Positions 34,804 through 43,789 are shown, counted from the first letter of the stretch. The stretch is 64,000 nucleotides of DNA from Acidithiobacillus thiooxidans ATCC 19377 (GCF_009662475.1 NZ_CP045571.1:1486501-1550500); one strand, 5' to 3'. Translations and numbers: made by a program. The notes: generated by a model not told the origin, from the sequence alone.

Positions 34804-35363
34804 AAAGAAACCTCTCGCGTAAGCTGTAGAACTTCGTTCGCATACCGAACGGCCATAGCGGGTCTGCCACCATTCGCAATCAGGGTCGGCCCTGCGTTGT
34901 AGGCCATGAGCGCCAAACGTCGATTACCATCGAAGCGTTGTATCAGCATGGAAAGAAAACGGGCGCCACCCTCAATATTGGATGGTGCCTGCCAGGGATT
35001 GACCCGCAAGACATCCCAGGCCGTAACCGGCTCCAGCTGCATGACGCCAATGGCTCCGGCGCTGGATACACGGGTTGCCGAACCCTGGAAATTGCCGCCG
35101 TTTTCCACATAGACAACGGCGGCGACCAGCACCGGCGAAATATGCGCATTCTTTGCCGCATGACGGACCAACGCCGCATAGGGGCCAGCGAGTTTCTTTA
35201 CACGCCTTTTCAATAACAGTGCGGAATTCCGATTCTTTTTGGACGTTACCGTTTTGATCGGGATGGCCTGTTGCGCGTGTTTGGCGAAGTCCACTGCAGG
35301 AGATGCACCCGGAAAGCTAAACATGGACGCTATAACTGCGGCCAGAGAAAGTGTTCGTATCAT
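34800..35363 (-). CDS. Lytic transglycosylase (SLT domain)
   Basis: A 187-residue exported protein with a signal peptide to about residue 23. The SLT domain has the catalytic Glu in VVYVENGGNF (about residue 87), GAIGVMQLEP and ALMAYNAGP. It cleaves the peptidoglycan glycan strand and could open the wall for the pilus machine. AAAGGT precedes the ATG. It follows the L,D-transpeptidase gene and overlaps the acyltransferase gene. Confidence 0.9.
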   Translation of the reverse strand: MIRTLSLAAVIASMFSFPGASPAVDFAKHAQQAIPIKTVTSKKNRNSALLLKRRVKKLAGPYAALVRHAAKNAHISPVLVAAVVYVENGGNFQGSATRVSSAGAIGVMQLEPVTAWDVLRVNPWQAPSNIEGGARFLSMLIQRFDGNRRLALMAYNAGPTLIANGGRPAMAVRYANEVLQLTREVSL

Positions 35364-35433
35364 TTTTTTACCTTTCAGCCGAGACTCATTCGATTTTTTA
35401 TGGCTGCAAACGCAACCGCTTTTCTCCGTTCAG

Positions 35434-36558
35434 TCAATTAAAATGGAAGGATTGTCTACTAATGGTAACAGGCACGCCGTAGTGCAAAATTTTGTAAGTA
35501 ATGGGCGCGCTGTTATAAGGCTGCTCCACACAACCGGCACTTTGCGGGAAGCCATAAGACGCTCTGGGATAATAGTGGATCCCGCGTCCAGCATCGAAAT
35601 AATTGACCCACAAAATGCCTGGGTCATCATAAGGCTGCCAGCGTACCGGGTGACCATTGACCACGCCTCGTGCAGACTGCATAAGCGATGAGCCTGCCCA
35701 TTGCGGCACCTGTTTTCCTGCCAGGGTCCGATAGGCGGCCCAGGAAATAGGTACGGGAAAAGCCCCGCGCATGGTGGTCTTTGGTAAACGTTGATAAATC
35801 GGCCAGGTCCCGTTTGGGGTGGAGCCTAGAACGCCGGTATTCACGACAGTGCCCCAGATCCAGCCATTGCGTACGGCGAAACCCTTAAGCTCATCGCACC
35901 ATGATGCCGGCACAAAATGCACACCGCGCTCCCAGACATGCAGGGATTCAGGAATCGGTGTGCCATCGGCTTTTGTCACATAGACCCACTCGTAATCCCA
36001 GGCATTCTTTTTCGCATCCTTGGAAAAAAGGGCACGAATAACCGCTTTGTGTAGATGACCTTCGGATACCCCGCCCGGTCCAAGAATCCCGTTCTGTCTT
36101 TCGAACTGGATGACCGCGCCCCGAATGAACGGATTGTGTTTGTTCCAGGCGTATGCATCGACGGCCCGTTGCAGGGGACGCGGCACGCGCCACAAAAAGG
36201 CATCGTGGCGAATCCGTGCACCATCCTGACCATGGATAAAAGCATGGGTTAAAGGGAGATAACCCAAAACCTGCAAACGGGTCACCACCTTCTGAAAAGA
36301 CGCGTTTTGGTCGTGAGGCTGCTGCTTGTGACCAGGGGCTGTAGCCGCAATGGACCTATTGATGCGGGCTACGGCGCGATGGTAAGCCAAAACAGAGGTA
36401 TTGACGACGGGTGCTAGCGGTTTTGCTTGGCTATGTGGAGGATGTGGATGATGCAGGTTACACCCGGATAAGAGTATCGCCAGCGGCAAAAACAGCCATT
36501 TTAAGGGCCTTGGATGATTCGATCGATTAAGCAACTGAACAGTTTTTAAACGCCGCAT
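35434..36558 (-). CDS. L,D-transpeptidase-family lipoprotein
   Basis: About 374 residues from MRRLKTVQLL, chosen because AAAGGGG precedes it and because M-box 6 then lies 61 nt upstream like the other copies; an ATG at 36591 is possible. A signal peptide ends in lipobox LLSGC. A peptidoglycan-binding-like helical region (about 110-200) precedes the YkuD catalytic domain, with YGFPQSAGCVEQ carrying the catalytic Cys. The usual SHGC is SAGC here, so activity is not certain. It heads an operon with a transglycosylase and an acyltransferase. Confidence 0.8.
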   Translation of the reverse strand: MRRLKTVQLLNRSNHPRPLKWLFLPLAILLSGCNLHHPHPPHSQAKPLAPVVNTSVLAYHRAVARINRSIAATAPGHKQQPHDQNASFQKVVTRLQVLGYLPLTHAFIHGQDGARIRHDAFLWRVPRPLQRAVDAYAWNKHNPFIRGAVIQFERQNGILGPGGVSEGHLHKAVIRALFSKDAKKNAWDYEWVYVTKADGTPIPESLHVWERGVHFVPASWCDELKGFAVRNGWIWGTVVNTGVLGSTPNGTWPIYQRLPKTTMRGAFPVPISWAAYRTLAGKQVPQWAGSSLMQSARGVVNGHPVRWQPYDDPGILWVNYFDAGRGIHYYPRASYGFPQSAGCVEQPYNSAPITYKILHYGVPVTISRQSFHFN

Positions 36559-36619
36559 AGCCCCTTTCCCGGAAAACCTACCAAACTCCATGATAAGGAT
36601 TGTTTTCTGGAATACTTTG

Positions 36620-36648
36620 TTAATAACCGGCTATTTTGGCGTTTTATT
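36620..36648 (-). promoter_or_regulatory. M-box 6, before the L,D-transpeptidase operon
   Basis: Read leftward: AATAAAACGCC, AAAATAG, then CCGGTTATTAA. It fits the consensus box. No palindrome lies upstream; instead the region abuts the end of the PcfJ-like gene. Confidence 0.65.
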
Positions 36649-36689
36649 CAATGACGCGAAGGGCCTCGCGCTTCAGGATATGGCAGGGA

Positions 36690-38321
36690 TTAATGCTTGG
36701 CATTAATCACGGTCAAAAATTGTTCCGCCGCTTTTTGGCAAGGCTCAGACACCTTCGTATTACGAAATCCGCGATGCTGGGCAATCCAGTAATGTGAGAA
36801 TTTTGGCTTTTTCTCACCATTTACACGCACAAAAGAACCCCGACCGGGGCGAAGTTCCAAAGTGGAGACGCGCGCACCTTGGTGGTTGCGCACAGAAAAC
36901 AGACGCGAGCGGCCAGAACGGCAATCCTCGTCGTACTGGTCCACGCAATGATCCATAATCTCCCCCTCTTCCCACAGGTCCTTAGTACACACCAGTTCCA
37001 CGAACAGCCAATCCCCCGGCGGCAAGGTATAAGCGAACTGGCCCTGCGCATTGCGCTGAATGCCCAAACTGGACAGAAGCGGTTCCCAACAAAAATTGAA
37101 CGGGGCCTCTGTCTCAGTACAAATCCAACCCACTCGGGGTAAATGTCTGTGCCATTGTTCTTGAGCACGATTGGCCCATTCAAGTACCGCCTCTTTTCGT
37201 TTGTTGGCTACAGGGAGTTGCCGGAGAATGTTTTGGTAACCACGTGACAATGCGCCAGGGCGCTGATTGACCATGAAGTGCAACCAGTCATACACCAAAT
37301 CCCGGTCGAAGCGCGGGTCAGCATCGAGCCATCGGCTTATTTTGAGTACCAAATCCAGTTCGTTGGGGAGTCTGTCAGGTGACGCATAAGGATCCAGCAC
37401 TTTGCCCACAAGCTGCCCGAAAGTGGCCCCTGATGGGGGTTTTTTGCCATTCAGAAAATGCAGCATCCCCACAAGCGCCACCCGATCCTCCCCTTTATGT
37501 CGGATGAGATAATACATAACGCGTCTGAAGGTGTTAGGGCTCAACTCAGCAAGGCGATGTAATGTTCTCATCCCTGCGCGGCTCACCCCTTGCGCCTGCA
37601 TGGCCGCCTTGAATTGCTGTGCATAATGCGCAGACTGTGCATCACTCTGGAGGGTGTTTTCTACGAACGTCCGAATCCATGGTACCCAAGCACGCCCCAA
37701 CAAAGGATGAATAGCGTAAAGAGATTGGTAAGCCTCCCGCTCATGGACGGCATCCGCCAGCACCGTGTCGTTCACGTTGTAGATATTACCGGCGTTTCTG
37801 CAGGCGAGTTTCCAGGCTGGTTCCTGAACGGCCTTTTTCGCATAACCAGTCAGCATAAAATGGAAAAACGGCATCTCAGTCAGCAGATTGACCGGAATGC
37901 CCCACAGATGCAGCTTGGCCACACGCAAAGCCTTCTCGATGATGCCAACCGTCTCATCATCCTCATGCACCAGGGCGTCTTGCGGATCCCCCCGATTTGG
38001 GATTCCCATCGCCGTGTAGATTTCATCCAGCAAAAGGCTTCTACAGGTTTGAGCCATCCACTTTTCATTGACAGGATCATGCCATTTCCGCAAAGTCAGT
38101 TCGCGGTCCAAGTGCGCCCAATAAGTCCCGCCGTGATCTAGCGTGCGTTTGAGGTCCAAGCACCTTGCCTGGGCAGTATTTGGAAAAAAGGTGAAACAAT
38201 GCTGCCCGTTCTGAGTATCCTCAGGAACGATAAGACGCGGGCAGCGTTCTTTGACCCTGTGAACAACCTGCTGCGCGATGAGATAGGATTCTGTGGCCAC
38301 TACGAACTCCCCACAACACAA
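36690..38321 (-). CDS. PcfJ-like protein
   Basis: A 543-residue protein whose C-terminal 130 residues match the PcfJ pattern: LVCTKDLWEEGEIMDHCV, an RLFSVRNHQGARVSTLEL strand pair and a late basic segment. PcfJ-like proteins occur on conjugative plasmids and mobile elements; their function is not well defined. The N-terminal 350 residues are helical with no recognised domain. It follows the RecA-like ATPase gene. Confidence 0.7.
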   Translation of the reverse strand: MCCGEFVVATESYLIAQQVVHRVKERCPRLIVPEDTQNGQHCFTFFPNTAQARCLDLKRTLDHGGTYWAHLDRELTLRKWHDPVNEKWMAQTCRSLLLDEIYTAMGIPNRGDPQDALVHEDDETVGIIEKALRVAKLHLWGIPVNLLTEMPFFHFMLTGYAKKAVQEPAWKLACRNAGNIYNVNDTVLADAVHEREAYQSLYAIHPLLGRAWVPWIRTFVENTLQSDAQSAHYAQQFKAAMQAQGVSRAGMRTLHRLAELSPNTFRRVMYYLIRHKGEDRVALVGMLHFLNGKKPPSGATFGQLVGKVLDPYASPDRLPNELDLVLKISRWLDADPRFDRDLVYDWLHFMVNQRPGALSRGYQNILRQLPVANKRKEAVLEWANRAQEQWHRHLPRVGWICTETEAPFNFCWEPLLSSLGIQRNAQGQFAYTLPPGDWLFVELVCTKDLWEEGEIMDHCVDQYDEDCRSGRSRLFSVRNHQGARVSTLELRPGRGSFVRVNGEKKPKFSHYWIAQHRGFRNTKVSEPCQKAAEQFLTVINAKH

Positions 38322-38369
38322 ACGATTTGGCCTACCAAGAACCTGCGGTTAGACCATCCGTACCATTCA

Positions 38370-39107
38370 CTATGAGGCTTGCGCTTCGGCGGGAATCCGT
38401 TCCTGGCGACGTTTGCCCGCCTCCGCGAATAGGGCGTCAATCTGCTCGGGCACCCCCTTCCAGAAGCCTTGCTCATCGACAATTTCCACTCCCTGCAAAG
38501 CCCTGCCGCCGGCCCGGGACCAGACAATCCGCGCAACGCGTCGATTTTTCTCCCGTTTCAGTTCGATCATGCCATTCAGAGACCGGGCCAGCTTCTGCCG
38601 TTCCATCTCGGAAATGGTCTGGTTCCGAATTTCCTTGCCGTTTCCATCACGTCCGGTTTCGTAGTGCCAGATCATCGCCACATCGGTGCCCAGAGAAACC
38701 GCCGCGTCCTGGAAAAGACGAATGGCGTTGGCCTTGTCAACGAATGCAGAAGATTTGTTTTTGTTCAGCCTGCGCTCGTTCTTCGCAAGGGCTTCAGCCG
38801 CCATACGCTTATAGATGGGCGTGAGTGAATCAATGGCGATTAACTGGATGCCTGCTTCCTGAATATCCCGTGCATCACGGCGCAGTGCTTGCGAAATGGC
38901 GAGCGGGTCCTGACGGTCCAACACGTCCGGCAGAAACACTTCGCAGTTATTCACCCCATCGATTTCACGTCCACGACCTTCTGTGTCCACCACAAGAATC
39001 GTCTTGGCCATGGCCGTGAGAAACGTGCTCTTTCCGACAAGCCGAGGTCCAATCAGCGCCCAATGCCTGGGAGCCCTTATCATATCGCGCGCTCTAATGA
39101 GTGCCAT
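38370..39107 (-). CDS. RecA-like/phage-type AAA NTPase
   Basis: A 245-residue P-loop protein. Walker A is GPRLVGKST (about residue 20) and Walker B-like is IQLIAIDSL (about 88); a positively charged helix region follows. The architecture resembles phage-encoded RecA-like ATPases with a single domain. It lies upstream of the PcfJ-like gene and about 180 nt downstream of an M-box-like sequence and palindrome 4. Confidence 0.72.
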   Translation of the reverse strand: MALIRARDMIRAPRHWALIGPRLVGKSTFLTAMAKTILVVDTEGRGREIDGVNNCEVFLPDVLDRQDPLAISQALRRDARDIQEAGIQLIAIDSLTPIYKRMAAEALAKNERRLNKNKSSAFVDKANAIRLFQDAAVSLGTDVAMIWHYETGRDGNGKEIRNQTISEMERQKLARSLNGMIELKREKNRRVARIVWSRAGGRALQGVEIVDEQGFWKGVPEQIDALFAEAGKRRQERIPAEAQAS

Positions 39108-39290
39108 ATTGCCTCCGCCTCAAATGGATAATGACTCCAATTATACGCCCCATGCATCAAGGCCCTTTTTAAAAAAATTCAATCCGGAAGGGATGCGGGT
39201 GTGCGGCATAAGAATGAACCGAATTCCAAAAACCTTACGGACCCATGGGGGATAGGCAAACTGTATCGAGGATAAGCGATATTTTGGTCG

Positions 39291-39320
39291 TTAAAAAATG
39301 GCGAAATTCGGCTTTATTCT
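39291..39320. promoter_or_regulatory. M-box-like sequence 7
   Basis: Read leftward: AGAATAAAGCCG, AATTTC, GCCATTTTTTAA. It is a weaker match to the box and 183 nt from the ATPase start, farther than the 60-72 nt of other copies. Direction is uncertain because the box is an imperfect inverted repeat. Confidence 0.4.
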
Positions 39321-39373
39321 AAAAGTCGTTTTTTAGTAGGGCCGCTATTTGTGGGGGGCAATAAGCCCTGGGA

Positions 39374-39392
39374 CGGGATCAATTTGATCCCG
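39374..39392. promoter_or_regulatory. Palindromic operator 4
   Basis: CGGGATCAATTTGATCCCG, a perfect 19-bp dyad identical to operator 1 read on the plus strand. It lies in a 630-bp gap between the leftward ATPase gene and a rightward small gene, so the controlled gene is uncertain. Confidence 0.75.
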
Positions 39393-39737
39393 CGACAGGC
39401 CTCTTCTGCGAACCTGCAGGCCGCTGGCTCCTGCGTCCTACAGGGATAACCCCCTGCGTAGAGAAAGCGCGACCATTGGCGGAACCAGGCATAAGGCCTT
39501 TTGAGGTATTTAATCAGAATCTTGCAAGGAACAAAGGGCTGTGCTATATATCTTTATACCCAGTAACCGGCTGTGCATCTCGCCTTCTGGCGAGGGGTTA
39601 TCTTGACGCTTTTTGGAGCGCCTACAGCCGAATACCGGACACAAAACATCATCGCATTTGGTGTGAGAGTCGCGCCTACTTATGGATAAGGCGCACGTTT
39701 ATTTGGCGTAATCTAATGGATATTTTGGAGGAACGTC
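39393..39737. other. Gene-free stretch with possible RNA structure
   Basis: There is no credible gene; a TTG-started frame at 39476 has poor composition. Near 39590 the sequence CTCGCC-TTCT-GGCGAG forms a stable hairpin nested between AGTAACC and GGGGTTAT, so a structured leader or small RNA is possible. The 3' end carries the ribosome site of the next gene. Confidence 0.35.
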
Positions 39738-39998
39738 ATGAAGACAGACATTCATGTCATTGCTAAAAACGTGTTACATCATGTAGATATGCATATCTTA
39801 AGCCCAGCCTATGCGATTGGTATTAGTACCATCGTCAGGTTTTACGCAAAAAACGCCCAGTTTCGTCGATGGATCAAAAGCGTTCCGCCCAGCAGGGTAC
39901 ACAAAATGCTGAGCGTCATGGTGCGGGAATGCGCCTGGCGGAGTGAGGCGTGGTTGGCGGAATACATCAGGAACCGACAGACACAAAACGCCGCATGA
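39738..39998 (+). CDS. Small hypothetical protein
   Basis: An 86-residue protein starting MKTDIHVIAKNVLHH with a near-perfect GGAGG ribosome site. It is basic and probably helical, with no transmembrane segment or recognised domain. It runs against the flow of neighbouring genes and could be driven from the palindrome 4 region. Confidence 0.55.
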   Translation: MKTDIHVIAKNVLHHVDMHILSPAYAIGISTIVRFYAKNAQFRRWIKSVPPSRVHKMLSVMVRECAWRSEAWLAEYIRNRQTQNAA

Positions 39999-40013
39999 TG
40001 CCCGCCTGAATTT

Positions 40014-40433
40014 TCATTTGATGACCCGCAAAGAGGGTCTCTCCGGCTTTTCCTGAGAAACAGCGCTGCGCCCTGAGCGTTCTGCAGGGCCAGAAGCCGG
40101 CGGCGGCGCATCAGGCAGCACCGGCTCCGCAAAGCCCATACCCTCCTGTGTTTCTGCCGCATAAATAGCTATCACGGCGGCCATAGGAACGTCCACTGTC
40201 CGCGCTACGCCACTAAAGCGGGCATTAAAGCGGATCCAACCATCGGCCATGTTCAGGTTGCGGCACGCATTCGGGGAAATATTCAGCGTCATGCGCCCAT
40301 CTTTCTCATAACCGCTGGGGACGGCCACCCCAGGATAATCAACCAGCACCAGAATATGCGGTGTATAGCCCTGGTCAACACACCATTGATGGATGCCATT
40401 CAGCAAATAAGGCTTGGCACTTTCAGGCAACAC
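40014..40433 (-). CDS. sspB: SspB-like ClpXP specificity factor
   Basis: About 139 residues from a GTG at 40433 with AGGAG upstream. The body matches SspB closely: KPYLLNGIHQWCVDQGYTP, VLVDYPGVAVPSGY, MTLNISPNACRNL, WIRFNARFSGVARTVDVP and AAVIAIYA. The C-terminal peptide RPSLRVIK is the ClpX-binding tail. SspB tethers ssrA-tagged and other substrates to ClpXP. It is not beside sspA here, suggesting a second copy, and lies at the 3' end of the second pilus cluster. Confidence 0.9.
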   Translation of the reverse strand: MLPESAKPYLLNGIHQWCVDQGYTPHILVLVDYPGVAVPSGYEKDGRMTLNISPNACRNLNMADGWIRFNARFSGVARTVDVPMAAVIAIYAAETQEGMGFAEPVLPDAPPPASGPAERSGRSAVSQEKPERPSLRVIK

Positions 40434-40535
40434 GTTGCATTCTCCTTTCACTCCGGGTCTGGACAATCATCCTCCAGACAACATGCCGCTCTTTATAGCC
40501 GAATTTTAAACTTACGCCAAAAGAAACTTTAGGCA

Positions 40536-41222
40536 TTAGTGCAAAACTCTAGGTGCAGCATCCACCGTGTCGTCCATGGCTGGCGCCTTCTTCACTCCAA
40601 CAAAATTCACCTTCCAGATCACCGAAGCCACGAGCATATCTTTGTCCAACCTGGTCGCTGCAGACGGTATGTTCTTCAATTGAGCGTAGCTGGCTTTGAG
40701 CGCTGGCACCATCACTGTAAAGCGACCATTTCGCTGGATAGTATTCAAAACCAACTGCCATTCCGGCGCATCCTCAGCCCAAACGCCAATCAAAAAATTA
40801 CTGATAAAATGCGGATTTTTCCACTCCTGTTGCATAATGATCGTCCGATTTTCCAGATCCACAAGAATCCGCAAAAACATCGGTTGCCACAGCCCACGAT
40901 GTTCTCCATGGGCTTCCCCATTGGGCTTGACCGGCCATGAAGCCAACCAGGCCCCGTGCTGGCAAAGGTTATTGATCATCGAAATAATCAGCACACCATC
41001 CTGAGTCGGCACCAAAAAACTGATGAGCGCGCCCAGGGGATCCGGCAACGTGTGCAACCAGGCCGGCTCCACCAGATCCGTTTTCGGCTTGGCCGTCGCG
41101 GGCAACAAAAAATCAGCAAACCGCGAAACCGATTTGCGCAGCCAGTAATGCGTCCAATTACTGATCTCCTGTTCCAGCTCCTGCAAAGCCTCCTGCGTTG
41201 CCTTTTGCATATCAAGCGCCAT
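40536..41222 (-). CDS. Hypothetical protein in pilus operon
   Basis: About 228 residues from MALDMQKATQEAL; this start overlaps the end of the FimV-like gene. It has an N-terminal amphipathic helix region, a middle alpha/beta region with LVDLENRTIIMQQEW, and a C-terminus with VASVIWKVNFVGV. No transmembrane helix is seen. Family unknown. Confidence 0.55.
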   Translation of the reverse strand: MALDMQKATQEALQELEQEISNWTHYWLRKSVSRFADFLLPATAKPKTDLVEPAWLHTLPDPLGALISFLVPTQDGVLIISMINNLCQHGAWLASWPVKPNGEAHGEHRGLWQPMFLRILVDLENRTIIMQQEWKNPHFISNFLIGVWAEDAPEWQLVLNTIQRNGRFTVMVPALKASYAQLKNIPSAATRLDKDMLVASVIWKVNFVGVKKAPAMDDTVDAAPRVLH

Positions 41223-42456
41223 TCTCAGCCTCAGCTTCTGGATATTCGGCACTTCCGCCCGCCATTTTTTCCTGCCGCCGCCACATCCAGACAAACAGCA
41301 TCAGCAACAGGACATTGCCGCCGATAGACGCCCAGGGAAGCATCTGCTGCAAATCGCCTGGAGTGGTATGACGTAAGTTCTGGATAACGCCATTCTCTTT
41401 GACCAAATCGTCTTGCATGGTGTTGGTCAGTGCATCCATGCTCTGCATCTTCTTTTGCAAGACCTGATCGGACATCAGCAGACGATGCTCCTCAAGACGC
41501 TCCGCAGGCGATACGACCTTTTTCACGACGGGGTGGATGGTGGATGGGGCGCTGGTTAAAATCAGTTTTGTGGCAGGAGCCGTTTTTGGGGGAGTCGCTG
41601 CGGGTGATTTTTTTCGCAAGAGCGACGCTACCGACGGTGCCGAATGCGCCTGACCACGCATCCAGGCAAACGCCTGTGTAGGCGTCATTGCCTGCACCTG
41701 CCGCATATTGGGCAGAGTCAACACAACCCCAGACCGCAATTGATTCGGATCGCCCGCCACAAAAGCGGCAGGATTCGCGCGCACCAGCGCCGCCATGATC
41801 TGGTCCGGCGTTACGGTCTCATTACCGCGCAAAGCCACCGCAATCTCGGACAAGCATTGCCCGGCACGCACCCGATATTGCGCCATCCGCGACCAGCCAT
41901 GATACAGAGGGGCTGCACCCTGCGAAGGGGTTGCACCCTGCGAAGGGCTGCCGCCTGCAAGGCTTGCGCCCTGCAAAGGGGTTGATGATGGCGCTTGCTG
42001 GGCGATGTGCTTTTCGGCAACAGCCTTCACCGGCGAAACAGGAGGATGCACAGGGGCCTCAACAGCCGATGCCGCCGCCCCTCTGGGTAACGCATATTCC
42101 CGCATCACCTGCCCGCCGGACCACTGCGCCTGCACCAGCAAAGACGTGGCTTGGGTGACCGGCGTAGGCGCCGTGACCAGAAGGTGCCAGGTCGGCTTGC
42201 GGACCAGTACCGCTTTCCAGCCCGGGGCGGGGGCTTGTATACCCGCCAAAGTGTAAGTGTCTTGATGTTCGGGGAAACCTGCCAAGAGGGAACCCCCCTC
42301 AGCATGGGTGACGGACTGGACGGGAATAATCGCCTTAAATGGATGACCAGGTTCCGAAAGAACCTGCATGTTCCCCAGTCCCAGGGCCAAAGCGGTCGAA
42401 GGCAATAGGCCTAGAACACTGGCGATTGACACCTGGATGAACGTAGATTGACGCAT
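41212..42456 (-). CDS. FimV-like protein with LysM-type domain
   Basis: A 414-residue exported protein. A signal peptide ends near LALG and is followed by LGNMQVLSEPGHPFKAIIPV, the conserved FimV N-terminal domain opening. A repeat-derived linker (PLQGASLAGG...SQGA) and a LysM-like peptidoglycan-binding region (YRVRAGQCLSEIAVAL, GVVLTLP) come next. A linker, a coiled coil and one transmembrane helix (about residues 375-395) finish it. FimV proteins organise type IV pilus assembly at the cell pole. The short cytoplasmic tail lacks the TPR part of full FimV. Confidence 0.8.
   Translation of the reverse strand: MRQSTFIQVSIASVLGLLPSTALALGLGNMQVLSEPGHPFKAIIPVQSVTHAEGGSLLAGFPEHQDTYTLAGIQAPAPGWKAVLVRKPTWHLLVTAPTPVTQATSLLVQAQWSGGQVMREYALPRGAAASAVEAPVHPPVSPVKAVAEKHIAQQAPSSTPLQGASLAGGSPSQGATPSQGAAPLYHGWSRMAQYRVRAGQCLSEIAVALRGNETVTPDQIMAALVRANPAAFVAGDPNQLRSGVVLTLPNMRQVQAMTPTQAFAWMRGQAHSAPSVASLLRKKSPAATPPKTAPATKLILTSAPSTIHPVVKKVVSPAERLEEHRLLMSDQVLQKKMQSMDALTNTMQDDLVKENGVIQNLRHTTPGDLQQMLPWASIGGNVLLLMLFVWMWRRQEKMAGGSAEYPEAEAENGA
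41908..41985. repeat. Short tandem repeat array R2
   Basis: Four units of 16-18 bp (GCACCCTGCGAAGGGGTT, GCACCCTGCGAAGGGCT, GCCGCCTGCAAGGCTT, GCGCCCTGCAAAGGGGTT). The last three appear in the same order as in array R4. It encodes the Ser/Gln/Gly/Ala linker of the FimV-like protein. Confidence 0.75.
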
Positions 42457-42458
42457 GA

Positions 42459-42806
42459 TTACCTCCGTTTTCCAAAAGGGTTATCAGGCTTTTTGGCTAC
42501 GACCAGCGCTTTCTTTCCTTCGAGCAAGGCCTTTCTCGCCGTTCTCCAGACCATGTGCTCATAAGGATATGGCACTAACCGCAACCGGCCATACAAGGCC
42601 ATCACCTCCTCCAGCGCCGCCACGGTTTCCCGCAAAGCGGCCTGCTGTTGCGCTGCTGCTTCTGGCGAAAAGCCTGCTGACCGCAAACCTTTGACAGGAT
42701 GCATGCCTTCTTGCAGGCGGCAGTCCCTTGCAGTGCGCAAGCCTTGCTTTCGGCAGCCCTTTACTGATTTTATCAGACGCCGACGGTGACTTTTGATTGT
42801 GTCCAT
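42459..42806 (-). CDS. Small helical protein with repeat-derived N-terminus
   Basis: The 115-residue frame begins with about 45 residues encoded by a degenerate repeat array (R3), followed by a helical body (AAQQQAALRETVAALEEVMALYGRL) and a basic tail. The real start may be the internal Met of MHPVKGLRSAGF. It overlaps the end of the EAL gene and lies 2 nt before the FimV-like gene. Family unknown. Confidence 0.5.
   Translation of the reverse strand: MDTIKSHRRRLIKSVKGCRKQGLRTARDCRLQEGMHPVKGLRSAGFSPEAAAQQQAALRETVAALEEVMALYGRLRLVPYPYEHMVWRTARKALLEGKKALVVAKKPDNPFGKRR
42664..42765. repeat. Degenerate repeat array R3
   Basis: A decayed run of the same units as R1/R2/R4: on the minus strand GGCTTGCGCACTGCAAGG and GCCGCCTGCAAGAAGG are recognisable. 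It encodes the N-terminus of the small helical protein. Confidence 0.55.
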
Positions 42807-43462
42807 AAATAGCCCTGCCCAATATCCACACCCGCAGCTACAGCAATATGCCGGTCTGCTTCGGTTTCGATAAATTCTGCTATCACGGTAATGCCATGAG
42901 CGCGCAAGGAATCGGCCATACCGCGCATGAAAAGATGGGGATTTTCGGCTTGTTCACGGGCATGTATCAGAATCTGTCCGTCGATTTTCCCGAAGTGTGG
43001 ATTACAGGCAATGGCGCGCCCCATGCCATCCACGCCTGCCCCAATATCATCAACCGCAATCTGGTAGCCTAACCGCTTGGCTTTCGCAATGGCGGCCAGA
43101 ACATCCGGCATCTGCGCATGATGGAAACTCTGCTCGGTCCATTCCAAAACCAGACGACCAGAATCAGCGGGATACTGGCGCAACAGGTCAAAAATAACCG
43201 GATCGATGAACTGCTCGCCGCTTATATTGATGAACAGTAACCCCGGATATTGCGCCAATATACGCGGAATTTCCTGCACCATAAAAGCATAAAAGCGATA
43301 CCAATCCGGGCTATTGAAAGCGGGACAAGCGTTAGCGCCCGCCAATAACTCATGACCGATAACGCTATGATCAGACAAACGCAGCAACGGTTCCAGGCGG
43401 TAATGAAAGTCCAATACGTGGCGGTCTGTTTCTGTGGTATTCATTTGATTGATTCTCTTCAT
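42773..43462 (-). CDS. EAL-domain protein (cyclic-di-GMP phosphodiesterase-like)
   Basis: A 229-residue stand-alone EAL domain with no sensor part. Motifs in order: GHELLAG (EAL variant ELL), LLFINIS, LEWTEQS, AVDDIGAG (DDFG variant), FGKIDGQ, IAEFIETE and GQGYLW. The metal-binding and catalytic Glu, Asn, Asp-Asp, Lys, Glu and Gln all appear present, so activity is possible despite the variants. It would lower cyclic-di-GMP, a usual signal for pilus/biofilm behaviour, and it sits inside the second pilus operon. Confidence 0.85.
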   Translation of the reverse strand: MKRINQMNTTETDRHVLDFHYRLEPLLRLSDHSVIGHELLAGANACPAFNSPDWYRFYAFMVQEIPRILAQYPGLLFINISGEQFIDPVIFDLLRQYPADSGRLVLEWTEQSFHHAQMPDVLAAIAKAKRLGYQIAVDDIGAGVDGMGRAIACNPHFGKIDGQILIHAREQAENPHLFMRGMADSLRAHGITVIAEFIETEADRHIAVAAGVDIGQGYLWTQSKVTVGV

Positions 43463-43478
43463 GGCAGTGGAATGGGTT

Positions 43479-43775
43479 TCATGCTGTAAAGTGGACTATG
43501 TCCGACGTGGATTGGCGCTTATTGCTAGACTTGGATCCATAAAATGCGTGAGTTAACTGTTCATTGATGCCTTGATACGCAGCATTGTAGGTCTTGGTGT
43601 CTTCTCTATGCGTACTGCCTGCATCGCACCACTTGGCCTCAGCCGCATCTTGTTTCGGATGGTTTGCATAGCATTTACTCGTGTGGCCGCCGTACGGTCC
43701 GTCATGGGCTTGCGCAGCACATCCTGCCAGGCCCAAAACAAGACCTAGCGCAATAGCCTGAATAATTTTTTTCAT
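43479..43775 (-). CDS. Small lipoprotein
   Basis: A 98-residue protein with a signal peptide and lipobox LAGC (Cys about residue 19). The mature part has two further Cys (SKCYAN, AKWC) in a spacing that recalls EexN-like entry-exclusion lipoproteins, though similarity is weak. Located in the pilus operon between the EAL gene and a protein of unknown function. Confidence 0.6.
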   Translation of the reverse strand: MKKIIQAIALGLVLGLAGCAAQAHDGPYGGHTSKCYANHPKQDAAEAKWCDAGSTHREDTKTYNAAYQGINEQLTHAFYGSKSSNKRQSTSDIVHFTA

Positions 43776-43789
43776 GATAAAAGCCCTCG

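Noticed and set aside
39476-39766. 96-residue plus-strand frame before the small gene at 39738
   Set aside because: TTG start, odd composition, and it overlaps a gene with a strong ribosome site.
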